From Fuscovulum blasticum DSM 2131 (GTDB lineage Bacteria; Pseudomonadota; Alphaproteobacteria; Rhodobacterales; Rhodobacteraceae), in contig NZ_PZKE01000005.1 in the NCBI RefSeq assembly GCF_003034965.1, positions 124,001-188,000 of the forward strand: DNA of 64,000 nt, given 5' to 3'. The position numbers and the translations under genes are program-made. Numbering within the stretch: the stretch's first letter is position 1; every line of letters starts with the position of its first letter. Shown here one piece after another: positions 18,355 to 28,231 of this stretch. The notes under the pieces are model-generated. The model did not search any database. It was not told where the DNA came from and saw nothing but the letters and a program-made list of their open reading frames with translations.

Positions 18355-19551
18355 ATGCGCCTTCGCCCCCACGCCTTTGTTGCCGCCCTTGCCGCCGCTG
18401 CGCTGGCCTTGCCCTTGCAGGTTCGGGCCGAGACCGGCCCCGCAGACCCGGCCGCCGAGGCCGCCACCGAAATCAGCCTGCCAGCCATCACCGTTTCGAC
18501 CGCGGCATCGCGCCGGATGTCGGACAGGATCATCGCATCCGGTCTGGTCGCCCCCATCGAGGAAGTGAATGTCCAGCCGTTGATCGAAGGCCAGCCGATC
18601 CAGTCGCTTCTGGCCGATGTCGGCGATGATGTGGCCGCCGGCCAGGTTCTGGCGCAGCTTTCAACCTCGACGCTGGAACTGCAACGCGCGCAGGCAATCG
18701 CCGGGGCGGCTTCGGCCAGGGCCACCATCGCGCAGGCCGAAGCGCAGCTTCTGGATGCGGAATCCTCCGCCGCCGAGGCGCAGCGGGTGGCCGACCGGAC
18801 GCGCAAGCTGCATGAACAGGGCTCTGCCAGCCAGGCCGCGCTGGACACTGCCAATGCGACAGCGGTTTCGGCCACCGCCCGGGTCACCGTGGCGCGGCAA
18901 TCGCTGGAAGCCGCCCGCGCGCAACTGGCGCTGACCGAGGCGCAGCTTGCCAATGTGGAACTGCAACTGACGCGCACCGATGTGAAGGCCCCCTACGCGG
19001 GCCGCGTCACCGCCCGCAACGCCACCATCGGCGCTATCGCCACGGCCGCGGGCCTGCCGATGTTCGTGCTGGAACGCGACGGCGCACTGGAATTGCGCGT
19101 CGATGTGGCCGAGGCCGATCTGCTGCGGCTGAAGCCGGGCCAGCGCGCCAACCTGCGCGCGGCCGGCCTGTCCGCGCCGCTCAGCGGCACGGTCCGGCTG
19201 GTCGAGCCGTCGATTGACGCCACCACCCGGCTGGGCCGGGCACGACTGGCTGTCGATGCCCCGGCCAACCTGCGCGCCGGAATGTTCCTTGAGGCCGAGA
19301 TCCTTGTCGCCGAACATGACGCGCTGGCGGTGCCGGTCACCGCCGTCGGGTCGGAAGACGGCGCCTCGACCGTGATGCGGGTCAAGGACGGCATCGTCGA
19401 GCGGGTGATCGTCGAGACCGGCATCCGCGACGGCGGCTTCGTGGAAATCCTCTCGGGTCTAAGCGACGGTGACACGGTTGTCACCAAGGCGGGGTCTTTC
19501 GTGCGCAGCGGCGACCGGATCACCCCGGTCGACGCCCCGGCAACCAACTGA
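18355..19551 (+). CDS. RND efflux periplasmic adaptor (membrane fusion protein)
   Basis: A 398-residue HlyD/AcrA-type adaptor linking the inner membrane pump to an outer membrane channel. A signal peptide (MRLRPHAFVAALAAAALALP, cut after VRA) begins it. A long helical hairpin rich in Ala, Glu and Arg spans roughly residues 105-205, flanked by lipoyl half-motifs (GDDVAAGQVLAQL and VKAPYAGRVTARNA). Beta-barrel and membrane-proximal parts follow (VTAVGSEDGASTVMRVKDG). It overlaps no gene but is 13 bases from the pump gene. No outer membrane factor is in the operon. Confidence 0.92.
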   Translation: MRLRPHAFVAALAAAALALPLQVRAETGPADPAAEAATEISLPAITVSTAASRRMSDRIIASGLVAPIEEVNVQPLIEGQPIQSLLADVGDDVAAGQVLAQLSTSTLELQRAQAIAGAASARATIAQAEAQLLDAESSAAEAQRVADRTRKLHEQGSASQAALDTANATAVSATARVTVARQSLEAARAQLALTEAQLANVELQLTRTDVKAPYAGRVTARNATIGAIATAAGLPMFVLERDGALELRVDVAEADLLRLKPGQRANLRAAGLSAPLSGTVRLVEPSIDATTRLGRARLAVDAPANLRAGMFLEAEILVAEHDALAVPVTAVGSEDGASTVMRVKDGIVERVIVETGIRDGGFVEILSGLSDGDTVVTKAGSFVRSGDRITPVDAPATN

Positions 19552-19564
19552 GGAGCGTCCCGCG

Positions 19565-22500
19565 ATGAACTTCTCCGCCTGGGCGATCCGAAATCCGGTC
19601 GCGCCGCTGCTGGCCTTCTTCATGCTGCTGATCCTGGGCCTGCAATCGTTTCAGGCGCTGCCGATCACCCGTTTCCCGAACATCGACTTCCCGCTTGTCT
19701 CGGTCACCATCACCCAGTCTGGTGCCGCCCCGGCCGAACTGGAAACCCAGGTGACGAAAGAGGTCGAAGATGCGGTCTCCGGCATCACCGGGGTCAAGAA
19801 CGTGGTTTCGAACATCTCGGACGGGGTTTCGACCACGCTGATCGAATTCCGCATGGAAAAGCCGACGGATGAGGCGGTTCAGGACACCAAGGACGCCATC
19901 GACCAGATCCTTGGCGACCTGCCCGCCGATGCCGATACGCCGATCGTGACCAAGATCGACGTGGAAGGCCAGGCGATCATGACCTTCGCCGTCACCGCAC
20001 CCGCGATGACCTTCGAAGAACTGAGCTGGTATGTCGATGACACCGTCACCCGCGCCCTGCAATCGAAACAGGGCATCGGCCGCATCAGCCGCTATGGCGG
20101 TGCCGACCGCGAGGTGCAGGTTCTGCTTGACCCGGTGAAGCTGGGTAGTTTCGGTCTGACGGCGCAGGCCGTGTCGGGGCAGTTGCGTGCCACCAACACC
20201 AACCTTGGCGCGGGCCGTGCCGAACTGGGCGAAGGCGAACAGGCGATCCGCCTGCTGGGCGATGCGCAGGATGTGGACCGGCTGTCGGCCACCACCATCG
20301 CCACGCCCTCGGGCCGCCATGTCAAACTGTCGGACCTTGGCCGGATCGTCGATACCTATGAAGAACTGCGGTCCTTCGCCAAGGTGAACGGCGAACAGGT
20401 GGTGGTCTTCGCGGTCTATCGCGCCAAGGGCGCCTCGGAAGTGTCGGTTGCGGAAACGGTCAACAAGACAATTGACGAGCTGAAGGCGCAAAGCCCCGGC
20501 GTGGGCTTCAAACTTGTGGACGAGACGGTCTTCTACACCTACGGCAATTATGAAAGCGCGCTGAACACGCTGGTCGAAGGGTCGCTTCTGGCGGTTCTGG
20601 TGGTGCTGGCCTTCCTGCGCAACTGGCGGGCCACGCTGATTTCCGCCATTGCGCTGCCGCTGTCGGCCATTCCCACCTTCTGGGTGATGGACTTGATCGG
20701 GTTCTCGCTGAACCTGGTGTCCTTCCTGGCGCTGACGCTGGCGACAGGGATTCTGGTCGATGATGCCATCGTGGAAATCGAAAACATCACCCGGCACATC
20801 CGCATGGGAAAAACGCCCTATCGCGCGGCCATAGATGCGGCGGATGAAATCGGGCTGGCGGTGATCGCCACCACCTCGACCATCATCGCGGTTTTCGTGC
20901 CGGTCAGCTTCATGGCCGGGATTCCGGGGCAGTATTTCCGGCAGTTCGGCCTGACGGTCGCCATTTCGGTGATGTTCTCGCTGTTGGTGGCGCGGCTGAT
21001 CACGCCGATGATGGCGGCCTATCTGATGCGGGCCAAGGATGCCGGCACCGAACATGCCCACCGTGACGGGCCTTTCATGCGTGGCTATCTGCGCGCCGTG
21101 CGGGCCGCGACCGGCACCTGGCGGATTTCGCGCAAGGTTTCCTTCGGGCGCTATTATCTCACGCTGCTGGGCGCGCTGGTCGTGGTGGTGATCTCGGTCA
21201 TGGCGATGATGCGGGTGCCCGGCAGCTTCATGCCGCCGGAAGACGTGAGCCGCGTCTCGATCTCGGTCGAACTGCCGCCCGGATCGACCCTGGACGAGAC
21301 CGACCGAACCACCCAGGCCATGGTGGACAGCATCAGGGATATGGAGGGCATCGAGAACATCTTTGTCCTTGGCGGCGCCTCGCCCAAAGGCGACCGCGAC
21401 ATCCGCCGCGCCTCGATCACGGTGACCCTGGTCAAGATCGACCATTCCCTTCTGCTGAAACTGTCGCAACTGGGCCGAAAGATCCCCGTGCTGGGGGCCC
21501 TGGTGCCCGAGGTGGAAAACAAGGGCCGCAGCGTGCCGCAGAACGTGATCGAGGCCGAAATCTTCCGCCGTCTGGCCGCCGTGCCCGATGTGCGCGTGGT
21601 CAAGCTGAATGACCGCGGCGAACGTGACATTTCCTATTCCGTACTGGCCGCCAACGAGGCCGACCTGAACGGCGCCGTCAAGGCGCTGGAAGAGGCGCTG
21701 CGCGGCGATCCGAAACTGGCTAATGTCGCCAGTGAAGGCGCCCTGCCCCGCCCGGAAATCCAGATCACGCCCCGCAAGGACGAAGCCGCGCGGCTGGGTG
21801 TCACCACCTCGGACATTGCCGCCGTGGTGCGGGTCGCCACCATTGGCGATGTGGATGCGGCGCTGCCGAAGATCTCCATCGACAATCGGCTGATCCCGGT
21901 GCGGGTGCGGCTGGCGGATTCCTCGCGCGAGGATCTGACGAGGATTTCCAGCCTGAAGGTCACCACCGCGACCGGGGCGCAGGTGCCGCTGTCGGCGGTG
22001 GCCGACATCCGCATCGCCGAAGGGCCTAGCACCATTGAACGGCTGAACAAGGAACGCCGCGCCACCCTGGGCGCGAACCTTCCCGTGGGTGTGGCCCTGG
22101 GGGAAGCCTCGGCCCGGTTCAAGGAAATCGCCGATGCAACCAGACTGCCCCCGACCGCACGGCTCAAGGAATCCGGCGATGCCGAAATCCAGCAGGAACT
22201 GAACTCCAGTTTCGTCAAGGCCATGGTCCTGGGCATGATGCTGATGCTGACCGTGCTGATCCTGCTGTTCGGATCTGTCATCCAGCCCTTCACCATCCTG
22301 TTCTCGCTGCCGCTGGCCATCGGCGGGGTGGCCATCGCGCTGCTGTCCACCGGATCAGCGCTGTCGATGCCGGTGCTGATCGGGCTGCTGATGCTGATGG
22401 GGATCGTGTCGAAGAACGCCATCCTGATCATCGACTTCGCCATCGAAATGCGCCGCCGCGGGTTTGACCGCTATCAGGCCGTGGTCGAGGCCGGGCACAA

Positions 22501-22888
22501 GCGGGCACAGCCCGTGGTGATGACCTCGATCGCAATGTCGGCGGGGATGCTGCCCTCGGCCCTTGGCGTGGGCGAAGGCGGCGCCTTCCGCGCACCGATG
22601 GCCACGGCGGTGATCGGCGGCATCATCGTCTCAACGGTGCTCAGCCTTGTCATCGTGCCGGCGTTCTATCTGGTGATGGATGACATCAGCCGGGTGCTGG
22701 CTCTGGTCTTCCGCCGCCTTGTCAGCAGCAAGGAAGAAGAACCGGACTCGCCTGCCCCCGACGTTCTGGCCGACCGCATCGCCCGCAACCGTGAAGAGAT
22801 GGACCGGCTGGGCAACCGGCTGGCGGCGGTCGAGGATCGCCTTGGCGGCGCCCCCCGCTCCGGCACCACCCTGCATGTCGCGGAATAG
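19565..22888 (+). CDS. RND-family multidrug efflux pump (HAE1 type)
   Basis: A 1107-residue inner membrane proton antiporter with the RND pattern of TM1, a large periplasmic loop, six TM helices, a second loop and five more. TM4 carries GILVDDAIVEIEN with the paired Asp residues of the proton relay, typical of HAE1 drug pumps rather than metal pumps. PNIDFPLVSVTITQSGAAPAE marks the porter domain and GIVSKNAILIIDFAIEMRRR is TM10. A charged C-terminal tail (DRIARNREEMDRLGNRLAAV) looks coiled-coil. Start ATG 19565 (MNFSAWAIRNPVAP) follows GAGGAGCG-like sequence. Confidence 0.94.
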   Translation: MNFSAWAIRNPVAPLLAFFMLLILGLQSFQALPITRFPNIDFPLVSVTITQSGAAPAELETQVTKEVEDAVSGITGVKNVVSNISDGVSTTLIEFRMEKPTDEAVQDTKDAIDQILGDLPADADTPIVTKIDVEGQAIMTFAVTAPAMTFEELSWYVDDTVTRALQSKQGIGRISRYGGADREVQVLLDPVKLGSFGLTAQAVSGQLRATNTNLGAGRAELGEGEQAIRLLGDAQDVDRLSATTIATPSGRHVKLSDLGRIVDTYEELRSFAKVNGEQVVVFAVYRAKGASEVSVAETVNKTIDELKAQSPGVGFKLVDETVFYTYGNYESALNTLVEGSLLAVLVVLAFLRNWRATLISAIALPLSAIPTFWVMDLIGFSLNLVSFLALTLATGILVDDAIVEIENITRHIRMGKTPYRAAIDAADEIGLAVIATTSTIIAVFVPVSFMAGIPGQYFRQFGLTVAISVMFSLLVARLITPMMAAYLMRAKDAGTEHAHRDGPFMRGYLRAVRAATGTWRISRKVSFGRYYLTLLGALVVVVISVMAMMRVPGSFMPPEDVSRVSISVELPPGSTLDETDRTTQAMVDSIRDMEGIENIFVLGGASPKGDRDIRRASITVTLVKIDHSLLLKLSQLGRKIPVLGALVPEVENKGRSVPQNVIEAEIFRRLAAVPDVRVVKLNDRGERDISYSVLAANEADLNGAVKALEEALRGDPKLANVASEGALPRPEIQITPRKDEAARLGVTTSDIAAVVRVATIGDVDAALPKISIDNRLIPVRVRLADSSREDLTRISSLKVTTATGAQVPLSAVADIRIAEGPSTIERLNKERRATLGANLPVGVALGEASARFKEIADATRLPPTARLKESGDAEIQQELNSSFVKAMVLGMMLMLTVLILLFGSVIQPFTILFSLPLAIGGVAIALLSTGSALSMPVLIGLLMLMGIVSKNAILIIDFAIEMRRRGFDRYQAVVEAGHKRAQPVVMTSIAMSAGMLPSALGVGEGGAFRAPMATAVIGGIIVSTVLSLVIVPAFYLVMDDISRVLALVFRRLVSSKEEEPDSPAPDVLADRIARNREEMDRLGNRLAAVEDRLGGAPRSGTTLHVAE

Positions 22889-22913
22889 ACGCGGCCAAAA
22901 GCCCAGACTTCGC

Positions 22914-22982
22914 CCGGAGTTTTCAAAAACTCCGGTGAGGAGCCTTTGAAGGCTCCGGCCCGATTTCTTGCAAGAAATCGGG
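22914..22982. repeat. Three-hairpin intergenic repeat, copy 1
   Basis: Three adjacent stem-loops: CCGGAGTTTT/AAAACTCCGG (22914-22935), GGAGCCTT/AAGGCTCC (22939-22956) and the perfect palindrome CCCGATTTCTTG/CAAGAAATCGGG (22959-22982). A homologous copy lies at 26747-26813 in the opposite orientation. Here it separates the convergent RND pump and hyuB genes and may also act as a terminator. Confidence 0.85.
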
Positions 22983-23009
22983 CTTGGGGCTGAAACCTTG
23001 GTGGTTACG

Positions 23010-24686
23010 TCATCGCGGCCAAAGGTGCGCGGCCTCATCCGCCGTGTAGCGGCCCAAGGCCACATCTTCGGCAACCCGGGCCGGATCACGCGCCGCCGGA
23101 TCACCATAGCCACCGCCGCCGGGCGTGCGCACCCGCACCCGGTCACCGGGTTGCAGCACGATGTCCTGCGCCTTGGACAGGTGTTCTGGAATGACCACCC
23201 TGCCGCCCTGATGGATTTCCACCCGGTTCACCGCACCATCCTGCCCGCCAAGCGCCCCCTGCGGCCCGGTGCGGCCATGGTCCATCACAAAGGACGCCCG
23301 TGCGGTGCCGCGCAGAAGCTCGATCTCGTAATCCAGCCCCATGCCGCCCCGGAATTGCCCCGCCCCGCCACTGCCTTCGTGCAGCGCGTAGCGGCGGTAA
23401 AGCACCGGGTATTTCTGTTCCATGATCTCGACCGGCGGCGCCTTGGAAATGCCGATTGTCGAACATCCGTTCGCAATGCCGTCGCCCCCGGCAAAGCCGC
23501 CATAGCCACCGCCCGAGATCTGATACATCACATAGCCCGATCCGGTTTCCGGGTCGTTGCCACCAAGGCCGAAATTGCCGCTGGTGCCGGCGGGCGCCGC
23601 CGTCACCCGGTCCGGGATCGCCTGCACCAGCGCCGCGAACACCGCCTCGGCAATGCGCTGGCTGACCTCGGCCGCGCAGCCCGACACCGGGCGCGGATAT
23701 TGCGCATCCAGAAAGGTGCCCTCGATGCCGGTCACGTTCAGCGGTTCAAAGGCACCGGCGCTGATCGGCACATCGGGGAAGATATGGCGCATCGCCAGAT
23801 AGACCGACGACAGCGTGGTCGCCCGGACCGAGTTCATCGGGCCCATGCAGGGCGGCGACGATCCGGCGAAATCGAACGTCAGCCCGTCCCCCCGCCGGGT
23901 GACGGTCAGCGCAATGGTCAGCGGTTCATTCACCACGCCATCGCTGTCGATAAACGCCGTGGCCTGGTAGCTGCCAACGGGGATCAGCCCGATCATCGCC
24001 CGCATCTGCCGCGCCGCCAGATCGCGCATCCGCGCCACGGCCTCGGTCACGGTGTCGTCGCCATAGCGGTCCAGCAACTGGCCCAGCCGTTCGGCGCCCA
24101 CCATCAGCGCGCTGGCCTGCGCCTTCACATCGCCGATGCGCTGGTCGGCCACGCGGATGTTCGACTGGATGATGGCCCAGATTTCCGCGTCCAGTTGTCC
24201 CTTCTTGAACAGCTTGACCGGCGGCAGTCGCAGCCCTTCCTGCTCGGCACTGATGGCGCTGGCCGAAAACCCGCCCGGCACCATGCCGCCGGTATCGGGC
24301 CAGTGCCCGGTGTTCGACAACCAGCACCAGATGCGCCCCTGCCGCCAGACCGGCATGGCGAAACGCACATCCATCAGATGCGTGCCGCCCAGATAGGGAT
24401 CGTTGACGATATAGATGTCGCCGGGCTCGGGCGCGGCTGTGATACCTGCCCTGATGCGTTCCACCAGCGTGCGCGTTGAAAACTGCATCACCCCGACAAA
24501 GACCGGCAGACCCTTCGATCCTTGCGCGATCAGACTGCCGTCTTCCGCCGAATAGATCCCGTCCGAACGGTCGTCGGCCTCGGCAATCACCGGCGAAAAT
24601 GCAGCGCGCGAAAAGGTCAGGTCCATCTCGTCGCAGACCTGCTGCAAGCCGGCTTGGATCACGGCCAGAGTGACGGGGTCGATCAT
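23010..24686 (-). CDS. hyuB: Hydantoinase/oxoprolinase beta subunit (HyuB)
   Basis: A 558-residue member of the N-methylhydantoinase B / acetone carboxylase family, partner of HyuA in ATP-dependent cleavage of cyclic amides. Start MIDPVTLAVIQAGLQQVCDE is typical. Further landmarks are DPYLGGTHLMDVRFAMPV, NFGLGGNDPETGSGYVMY, HEGSGGAGQFRGGMGLDYEI and the end LQPGDRVRVRTPGGGGYGDP. Its ATG overlaps the hyuA stop by ATGA. The true substrate cannot be read from sequence; context suggests a lactam formed from an N-heterocycle. Confidence 0.93.
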   Translation of the reverse strand: MIDPVTLAVIQAGLQQVCDEMDLTFSRAAFSPVIAEADDRSDGIYSAEDGSLIAQGSKGLPVFVGVMQFSTRTLVERIRAGITAAPEPGDIYIVNDPYLGGTHLMDVRFAMPVWRQGRIWCWLSNTGHWPDTGGMVPGGFSASAISAEQEGLRLPPVKLFKKGQLDAEIWAIIQSNIRVADQRIGDVKAQASALMVGAERLGQLLDRYGDDTVTEAVARMRDLAARQMRAMIGLIPVGSYQATAFIDSDGVVNEPLTIALTVTRRGDGLTFDFAGSSPPCMGPMNSVRATTLSSVYLAMRHIFPDVPISAGAFEPLNVTGIEGTFLDAQYPRPVSGCAAEVSQRIAEAVFAALVQAIPDRVTAAPAGTSGNFGLGGNDPETGSGYVMYQISGGGYGGFAGGDGIANGCSTIGISKAPPVEIMEQKYPVLYRRYALHEGSGGAGQFRGGMGLDYEIELLRGTARASFVMDHGRTGPQGALGGQDGAVNRVEIHQGGRVVIPEHLSKAQDIVLQPGDRVRVRTPGGGGYGDPAARDPARVAEDVALGRYTADEAAHLWPR

Positions 24687-26704
24687 GCGCCCACCTCCAC
24701 GATCAGGTTGCCATCGGCATCCGAGGTGACATGACAGCCCGGTTCGACCACCAGCGTCGTATCCATCTGCTCGATGATCGCCGGTCCGGTCAGTGACAGG
24801 TCCAGCGGCAGGTGATCGCGCCAGTAGACCGGGGTTTCCACCCAACCGCCGGCGAACCAGACAGGGCGGCTGCCCGCCGGTTCGGCCTTTGGCTTGCGCC
24901 CGACCGGGTCGATCAGCCGCGACAGGTCCAACTCGGTCCGCCGTCCGGTCACACTGACGTTCAGGTTCATCACACTTGCGCGGATTTCCGTCAGATCCAC
25001 CTTGAACCGGGCGTGATAGGCCGCCTCGAAGAGGCGTTGCAGGTCTTGCCGCGTGGGCCGGGCGGTGGGTAACGCCACCCGCAGCAGATGGGTCTGGCCA
25101 ACGAACTGCATGTCGGCCGAATATTCGGCGCGGATGTCGCGGACCTCGATCCGTTCTTCACCGATCAACCGCCGCCCCTCGGCCTCTTGCGCGGCCAGAA
25201 CGGCGTGAACCTCGTCCATCTCCAGCGCATCCAGCGGCCGGTTCAGCGTGCGAACGAAATCGTGCCGCAGGTCGGCCACCACGCAGCCAAGCGCATTGGT
25301 GATGCCCGGTCGGGCCGGCACCAGAACCTTCGGCACCGACAACTCGCGGGCCAGCGCCACCGCGTGCAGCGGCCCCGCACCGCCGAAGGCGAACAGCGCG
25401 AAATCGCGCGGATCGGCGCCAAGCGAAATCGACACCATCCGCACCGCACCCGCCATATGGGTATTGGCGATGCGCACCACCGCCTCGGCTGCCGCTTCGA
25501 TTGACAGGCCCAGGGGCCGCCCGATCTGGTCGGACATGGCCTGCCGCGCGGCCTCGGCCGCCTGGCCGAAGCGGGCGGCGGGCAAGCGGCCAAGGATCAG
25601 GTTCGCGTCCGAGATGGTGACGCGCGTGCCACCCCGGCCATAGCAGATGGGTCCGGGCGTGGACCCCGCGCTTTCCGGCCCCACCCGCAACATGCCGCTT
25701 TCATCGACCCGCGCGATCGACCCGCCCCCGGCGCCCACCGTCCGCACATCCACCATCGGCACATGGATCGGCATGGCATATTCCACCTCGATCTCGTTCG
25801 AGACCGGGGCCACCCCGTTGCGGATCATGGCAACATCGGTGCTGGTGCCGCCCATGTCATAGGTCAGCAGGTTCGCCACACCGGCCCGCCGCCCGGTGGC
25901 AACCGCCGCCATCACGCCCGAGGCCGGGCCCGACATCACGGTCTTCACCGCCTCGCGCGCGACATGGGCCGCGCTGACCATGCCGCCGTTGCCGTTCATC
26001 ACCAGCAGATCGCGGGCATAGCCGCGCGCCTTCAACTCCCCCGCCAGACGCGCGATATACCGCTCAAGAATGGGCTGAACGCTGGCGTTCACCGCAGCGG
26101 TCACGCCGCGCTCATATTCCCGCGCCTCGGACAGCAGGGCGTGGCCCAGGGTGATATAGCCATTCGGCCAAAGACTTGCGGCAAGTTCACCCGCCCGCAG
26201 TTCATGCGCAGGGTTGGCATAGGCATGAAGGAAATGGATCACCAGCGCCTCGCAGCCCTGATCGCGCAACTGCACGACGGCGGCTTGCAGCGCATCCTCA
26301 TCCAGCGTCGTGACCACGCGGCCACGGGCATCCATCCGTTCGGGCACCTCCAGCCGCAGGTTGCGCGGAATGATGGGAACGAAGCTGCCCGACATGCCAT
26401 AGGCGTTCGGCCGGGTGCGGCGCCCCAGTTCCAGCACGTCACGGAACCCGGCGGTGGTGATCAGCCCGGTTTTTGCCAGTCGCCGTTCCAGCACGGCATT
26501 GGTGGTGGTGGTGGTGCCATGGACGATCAGGTCAAGATCGGCAAGCCGCGCCCCGGCCGCGTCAAACGCAGCCAGCACACCGGGGGCCTGATTGGGCAGG
26601 CTGGTGGGCACCTTGGCCAGTTTCACCCCACCCGAGGCCGGATCGAAAATCACCAGATCGGTAAAGGTTCCGCCGACATCGACGCCGGCAACCAGGCCGG
26701 TCAT
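24683..26704 (-). CDS. hyuA: Hydantoinase/oxoprolinase alpha subunit (HyuA), ATP-dependent
   Basis: A 673-residue ASKHA-fold subunit that activates the cyclic amide with ATP. N-terminal VAGVDVGGTFTDLVIFD is the phosphate motif, HGTTTTTNAVLERR follows, and LTYDMGGTSTDVAMIRNG and VGAGGGSIARVDESG are family signatures. Start ATG 26704 (MTGLVAGVDVGG) is preceded by CAGGAGAGA. It opens the last two-gene block of the catabolic cluster; the three-hairpin repeat lies between it and livF, and a second inverted copy follows hyuB. Confidence 0.93.
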   Translation of the reverse strand: MTGLVAGVDVGGTFTDLVIFDPASGGVKLAKVPTSLPNQAPGVLAAFDAAGARLADLDLIVHGTTTTTNAVLERRLAKTGLITTAGFRDVLELGRRTRPNAYGMSGSFVPIIPRNLRLEVPERMDARGRVVTTLDEDALQAAVVQLRDQGCEALVIHFLHAYANPAHELRAGELAASLWPNGYITLGHALLSEAREYERGVTAAVNASVQPILERYIARLAGELKARGYARDLLVMNGNGGMVSAAHVAREAVKTVMSGPASGVMAAVATGRRAGVANLLTYDMGGTSTDVAMIRNGVAPVSNEIEVEYAMPIHVPMVDVRTVGAGGGSIARVDESGMLRVGPESAGSTPGPICYGRGGTRVTISDANLILGRLPAARFGQAAEAARQAMSDQIGRPLGLSIEAAAEAVVRIANTHMAGAVRMVSISLGADPRDFALFAFGGAGPLHAVALARELSVPKVLVPARPGITNALGCVVADLRHDFVRTLNRPLDALEMDEVHAVLAAQEAEGRRLIGEERIEVRDIRAEYSADMQFVGQTHLLRVALPTARPTRQDLQRLFEAAYHARFKVDLTEIRASVMNLNVSVTGRRTELDLSRLIDPVGRKPKAEPAGSRPVWFAGGWVETPVYWRDHLPLDLSLTGPAIIEQMDTTLVVEPGCHVTSDADGNLIVEVGA

Positions 26705-26746
26705 CGGGTCTCTCCTGATCGGTGCGCGCGGCAATCCGACCGGCGA

Positions 26747-26813
26747 CGATTTCCTCCGGGAAATCGGGCCGGCCCCTTCAAGGCGTCCGTGCCGGAGTTT
26801 TCGAAAACTCCGG
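26747..26813. repeat. Three-hairpin intergenic repeat, copy 2 (inverted)
   Basis: Read on the minus strand this matches copy 1 at 22914-22982: CCGGAGTTTTCGAAAACTCCGG-like stem (26792-26813, perfect), a degenerate middle stem around CCTTCAAGG, then CGATTTCC/GGAAATCG (26747-26766). Stem bases change together on both arms between copies, so structure is conserved. It sits between hyuA and livF. Confidence 0.82.
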
Positions 26814-26835
26814 GCTTGCGCGCACCGGCTGTCAT

Positions 26836-27534
26836 TCAGACCCCCACATAATCAAGAAACTGCCGCGCGCCCGGTTCCAGACGGCGCGCCTCGACCATCT
26901 CTTCCACACGGCCATGCGCCATGAAGGCCACGCGGTCGGCCATCTTCAGCACCGCCTCGACCCGCTGTTCGACAAGCACCACCGCCACCCCTTCGGCACG
27001 CAGGCGCAATACGGCATCGCGGATCAGCGCGATCATGCTGGGCTGCAGCCCCTCGGTCGGTTCGTCCAGCAGCAGCACCTTCGGTTCAAGACACAGCGCC
27101 CGGCCGATCGCCAGCATCTGCTGTTCGCCGCCTGACAGCGTGGCGGCAGGTTGGGCCAGACGTTCGCGCAACCGGGGAAACAGCGTCAGAACATGCTCGC
27201 GCACCTCGGCCCGGTTGCCACGGGTCAGGCCCCCGACCTCAAGGTTTTCGGCCACGGTCAGCGGGCCGAACAGGCGGCGGCCCTGCGGCACCCAGGCCAG
27301 CCCATGGCACGGAATCCGATGTGCCGGCAGCCCTTGCAGATCAACGCCGCCAAGCCGGACGCTGCCCTCGGCCAGCTCGACCAGCCCCATGATCGCCTTC
27401 AGAAGCGTGGTCTTTCCAGCGCCATTGCGGCCCATGAGACAGGTCACCTGCCCGGCCCGCGCCTCGAAATCGACACCGCGCAACACGGTCACCGGGCCAT
27501 AGCCCGCAGTCAGCCCCTTCACCTCAAGCGCCAA
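26836..27534 (-). CDS. livF: Branched-chain-amino-acid-type ABC transporter ATPase LivF
   Basis: A 232-residue ATPase of the HAAT importer family. Walker A GRNGAGKTT, signature LSGGEQQMLAIGRAL, Walker B VLLLDEPTEGL and switch His in VVLVEQRVEAV region are in order. It overlaps livG by 11 bases and closes the transporter gene set. HAAT importers take amino acids, urea, amides or aromatic acids; the surrounding genes suggest an N-heterocycle or derivative rather than leucine (inference). Confidence 0.93.
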   Translation of the reverse strand: MALEVKGLTAGYGPVTVLRGVDFEARAGQVTCLMGRNGAGKTTLLKAIMGLVELAEGSVRLGGVDLQGLPAHRIPCHGLAWVPQGRRLFGPLTVAENLEVGGLTRGNRAEVREHVLTLFPRLRERLAQPAATLSGGEQQMLAIGRALCLEPKVLLLDEPTEGLQPSMIALIRDAVLRLRAEGVAVVLVEQRVEAVLKMADRVAFMAHGRVEEMVEARRLEPGARQFLDYVGV

Positions 27535-28231
27535 GATAGGCCTCCTGCACGGCGGGGCTGGCGCGCACCTCGGCGGGCGTGCCGCGGGCCAGCACCTGAC
27601 CGAAGTTCAGCACGGTGATCCGGTGGGCCAGGTCCATCACCACCTCCATGTTGTGCTCGATCAGCAGGACGGCCACCTCGGGCACCAGGCTGCGGACCAG
27701 ATCCTTGAAATTGCCGATCTCGCCCGCGGCCAGCCCCTGTGTCGGTTCATCCAGGATCAGCACGCGCGGTTGCAGCGCCAGCCCCATGGCCAGTTCAAGC
27801 AACCTCTGGTGGCCGTATGACAGGGTTCCAGCGATGTCGCTTGCCATCGCCTCAAGCCCGACGCGGGACAGCGCCGCCGCCACCGCGCCGCGCAGGTCAC
27901 GCGCCGATCCGCGCCCGCCCTGCACCGCCAACGCCACATTGTCAAAGACCGACAGCCCCGGAAAGACCGAGGTGATCTGGAAGGTATAGGCAATGCCCTT
28001 GCGCACCCGGGCATGGGCCGGCAGGCGGGTGATGTCCTCGCCCACCAGCCGGATACTGCCCGCCTGCACCGGCACCCGGCCGGACAGGAGCGAGACAAAG
28101 GTGGTCTTGCCGGCGCCATTGGGGCCGATCAGGGCGTGAATCTCACCCGCCGCAAGGTCGAAATCCACCCCGTCCACGGCGCGCAGACCGCCGAAATGCC
28201 GGGTCAGGCCGCGGGCTTCCAGAAGGCTCAT
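27524..28231 (-). CDS. livG: Branched-chain-amino-acid-type ABC transporter ATPase LivG
   Basis: A 235-residue partner ATPase with Walker A GPNGAGKTT, signature LSYGHQRLLELAMGL and Walker B VLILDEPTQGL, plus the HAAT-specific run LTRHFGGLRAVDGVDFDLA near the start. The ATG overlaps the livM stop by ATGA. Shares a heterodimer with LivF to power the LivHM channel. Confidence 0.93.
   Translation of the reverse strand: MSLLEARGLTRHFGGLRAVDGVDFDLAAGEIHALIGPNGAGKTTFVSLLSGRVPVQAGSIRLVGEDITRLPAHARVRKGIAYTFQITSVFPGLSVFDNVALAVQGGRGSARDLRGAVAAALSRVGLEAMASDIAGTLSYGHQRLLELAMGLALQPRVLILDEPTQGLAAGEIGNFKDLVRSLVPEVAVLLIEHNMEVVMDLAHRITVLNFGQVLARGTPAEVRASPAVQEAYLGA

Noticed and set aside
19520-21469. 649-residue minus-strand frame opposite the RND pump
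   Set aside because: The RND protein is unmistakable on the other strand; this frame is Arg/His/Gly-rich with no motif.
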